In this document: piece by piece, positions 13,201-13,957 of the stretch
Layout of the letters: every line of letters begins with the position of its first letter
How positions within the stretch are numbered: position 1 is the first letter of the stretch
Assembly: GCA_937960715.1 (NCBI GenBank)
Contig: CALGOO010000271.1
Coordinates: 1 to 13,957 of the forward strand
Length of the DNA: 13,957 nucleotides
From: an uncultured Candidatus Competibacteraceae bacterium
GTDB lineage: Bacteria > Pseudomonadota > Gammaproteobacteria > Competibacterales > Competibacteraceae
Direction of reading: 5' to 3'
Notes under the pieces: model-generated
Database searches by the model: none
Told to the model about the DNA's origin: nothing
The model's input: only the letters and a program-made list of their open reading frames with translations
Translations under genes and position numbers: made by a program

Positions 13201-13957
13201 ATGACCGCCCGCGACATCCATCTCGACCGGATTCTCATTCTCGACTTCGGTTCCCAGTACACCCAGTTGATCGCCCGCCGGGTGCGGGAAATCGGGGTTT
13301 ATTGCGAGATTCATCCCTGGGACGCCGAGCCGGCCGCGCTGCGCGCCTTCCATCCGCGCGGCGTCATTCTGTCCGGCGGGCCGGAATCCACCACGGTGGC
13401 CGAGGGTCCGCGCATGCATCGGGAACTGTTCGATCTGAACGCGCCGCTGCTCGGTATCTGTTACGGCATGCAAACGATGGCGGTGCAACTCGGCGGCCAG
13501 GTGGAGACCGCCGATCACCATGAATTTGGTTACGCCCAGGTGCGCGCCCACGCCCATTCCGAACTGTTGCGCGCCATCGAGGACCACGCCAGTACCGAGG
13601 GTTATGGCCTGCTGGACGTGTGGATGAGCCACGGCGACCGGGTGACCGCGTTGCCGCCCGGCTTTGCCCGCATCGCCAGCACCGCGACCTGCCCCATCGC
13701 CGGCATGGCGAACGAGGAAAAACGCTGGTACGGGGTGCAGTTCCATCCCGAGGTGACCCACACCCGCCAGGGCGAGCGCATCCTGCGCCGCTTCGTGCTG
13801 GACATCTGCCGCTGCGAGCCCCTGTGGACCACCGGCAACATCATCGAGGACAGCATCGTCGCCATCCGCTCCCAAGTGGGCGACGACGAGGCGTTGCTGG
13901 GGCTGTCCGGCGGGGTGGATTCCTCGGTGGTGGCGGCGTTGCTGCACCGGGCCATCG
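13201..13957 (+). CDS. guaA: GMP synthase (glutamine-hydrolysing), 5' part, cut by the right edge
   Basis: GuaA aminates XMP to GMP using glutamine and ATP. Only the first 252 residues are inside the window. The complete class I glutamine amidotransferase domain is visible: ILILDFGSQYTQLIARRVRE (11-30), ILSGGPEST, the nucleophile Cys87 in LGICYGMQ, and His182 and Glu184 in GVQFHPEVTHT. The start of the ATP-pyrophosphatase domain follows with the PP-loop LSGGVDSS (235-242). About 270 residues, including the rest of that domain and the dimerisation domain, should lie beyond the edge. The ATG at 13201 gives the family N-terminus. Confidence 0.97.
   Translation, partial: MTARDIHLDRILILDFGSQYTQLIARRVREIGVYCEIHPWDAEPAALRAFHPRGVILSGGPESTTVAEGPRMHRELFDLNAPLLGICYGMQTMAVQLGGQVETADHHEFGYAQVRAHAHSELLRAIEDHASTEGYGLLDVWMSHGDRVTALPPGFARIASTATCPIAGMANEEKRWYGVQFHPEVTHTRQGERILRRFVLDICRCEPLWTTGNIIEDSIVAIRSQVGDDEALLGLSGGVDSSVVAALLHRAI

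Overview
The window looks like chromosome from a GC-rich gammaproteobacterium. The divergent xseA / guaB-guaA arrangement is the one known from Escherichia coli and relatives. Two wax ester synthase/diacylglycerol acyltransferase (WS/DGAT) genes beside a PhaF/PhaI-type phasin suggest a bacterium that stores carbon as polyhydroxyalkanoate (PHA) and/or neutral lipid. A member of the Competibacter/Plasticicumulans-like PHA accumulators would fit, but that placement is inference from gene content and base composition only.

Layout. (1) Positions 1 to about 870 hold the 5' part of an IS630-family insertion sequence on the minus strand. Its transposase frame is broken at a run of seven A residues, and its ribosome binding site lies in a hairpin loop. 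(2) Positions 930-1009 are a perfect 31-bp inverted repeat with nested palindromes, of the dispersed REP-like kind. (3) Positions 1054-9501 are a lipid/storage-granule gene cluster: an acyl-CoA-binding protein (minus) divergent from a plus-strand run of WS/DGAT, phasin, a second WS/DGAT and a patatin-like lipase. A PhaD-like TetR regulator (minus) follows, divergent from a FadD-type acyl-CoA ligase, and an alpha/beta hydrolase (minus) closes the cluster. (4) Positions 9611-13957 are mainly housekeeping: a conserved membrane-anchored protein of unknown function, xseA (both minus), then divergent guaB and the first part of guaA, which runs off the right edge.

How the genes may work together (inference). 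FadD would activate fatty acids to acyl-CoA, the acyl-CoA-binding protein would buffer and deliver them, and the two WS/DGATs would esterify them to diacylglycerol or fatty alcohol. The phasin would coat the resulting granule, and the patatin-like and alpha/beta hydrolases would mobilise stored ester. The TetR protein resembles Pseudomonas PhaD in its N-terminal half and is placed to control fadD and perhaps the phasin operon. A PHA-type phasin inside a WS/DGAT operon is the most interesting feature: it suggests either a phasin-coated neutral-lipid droplet or a mixed PHA/lipid granule. No CRISPR array, tRNA, rRNA or defence system is visible.
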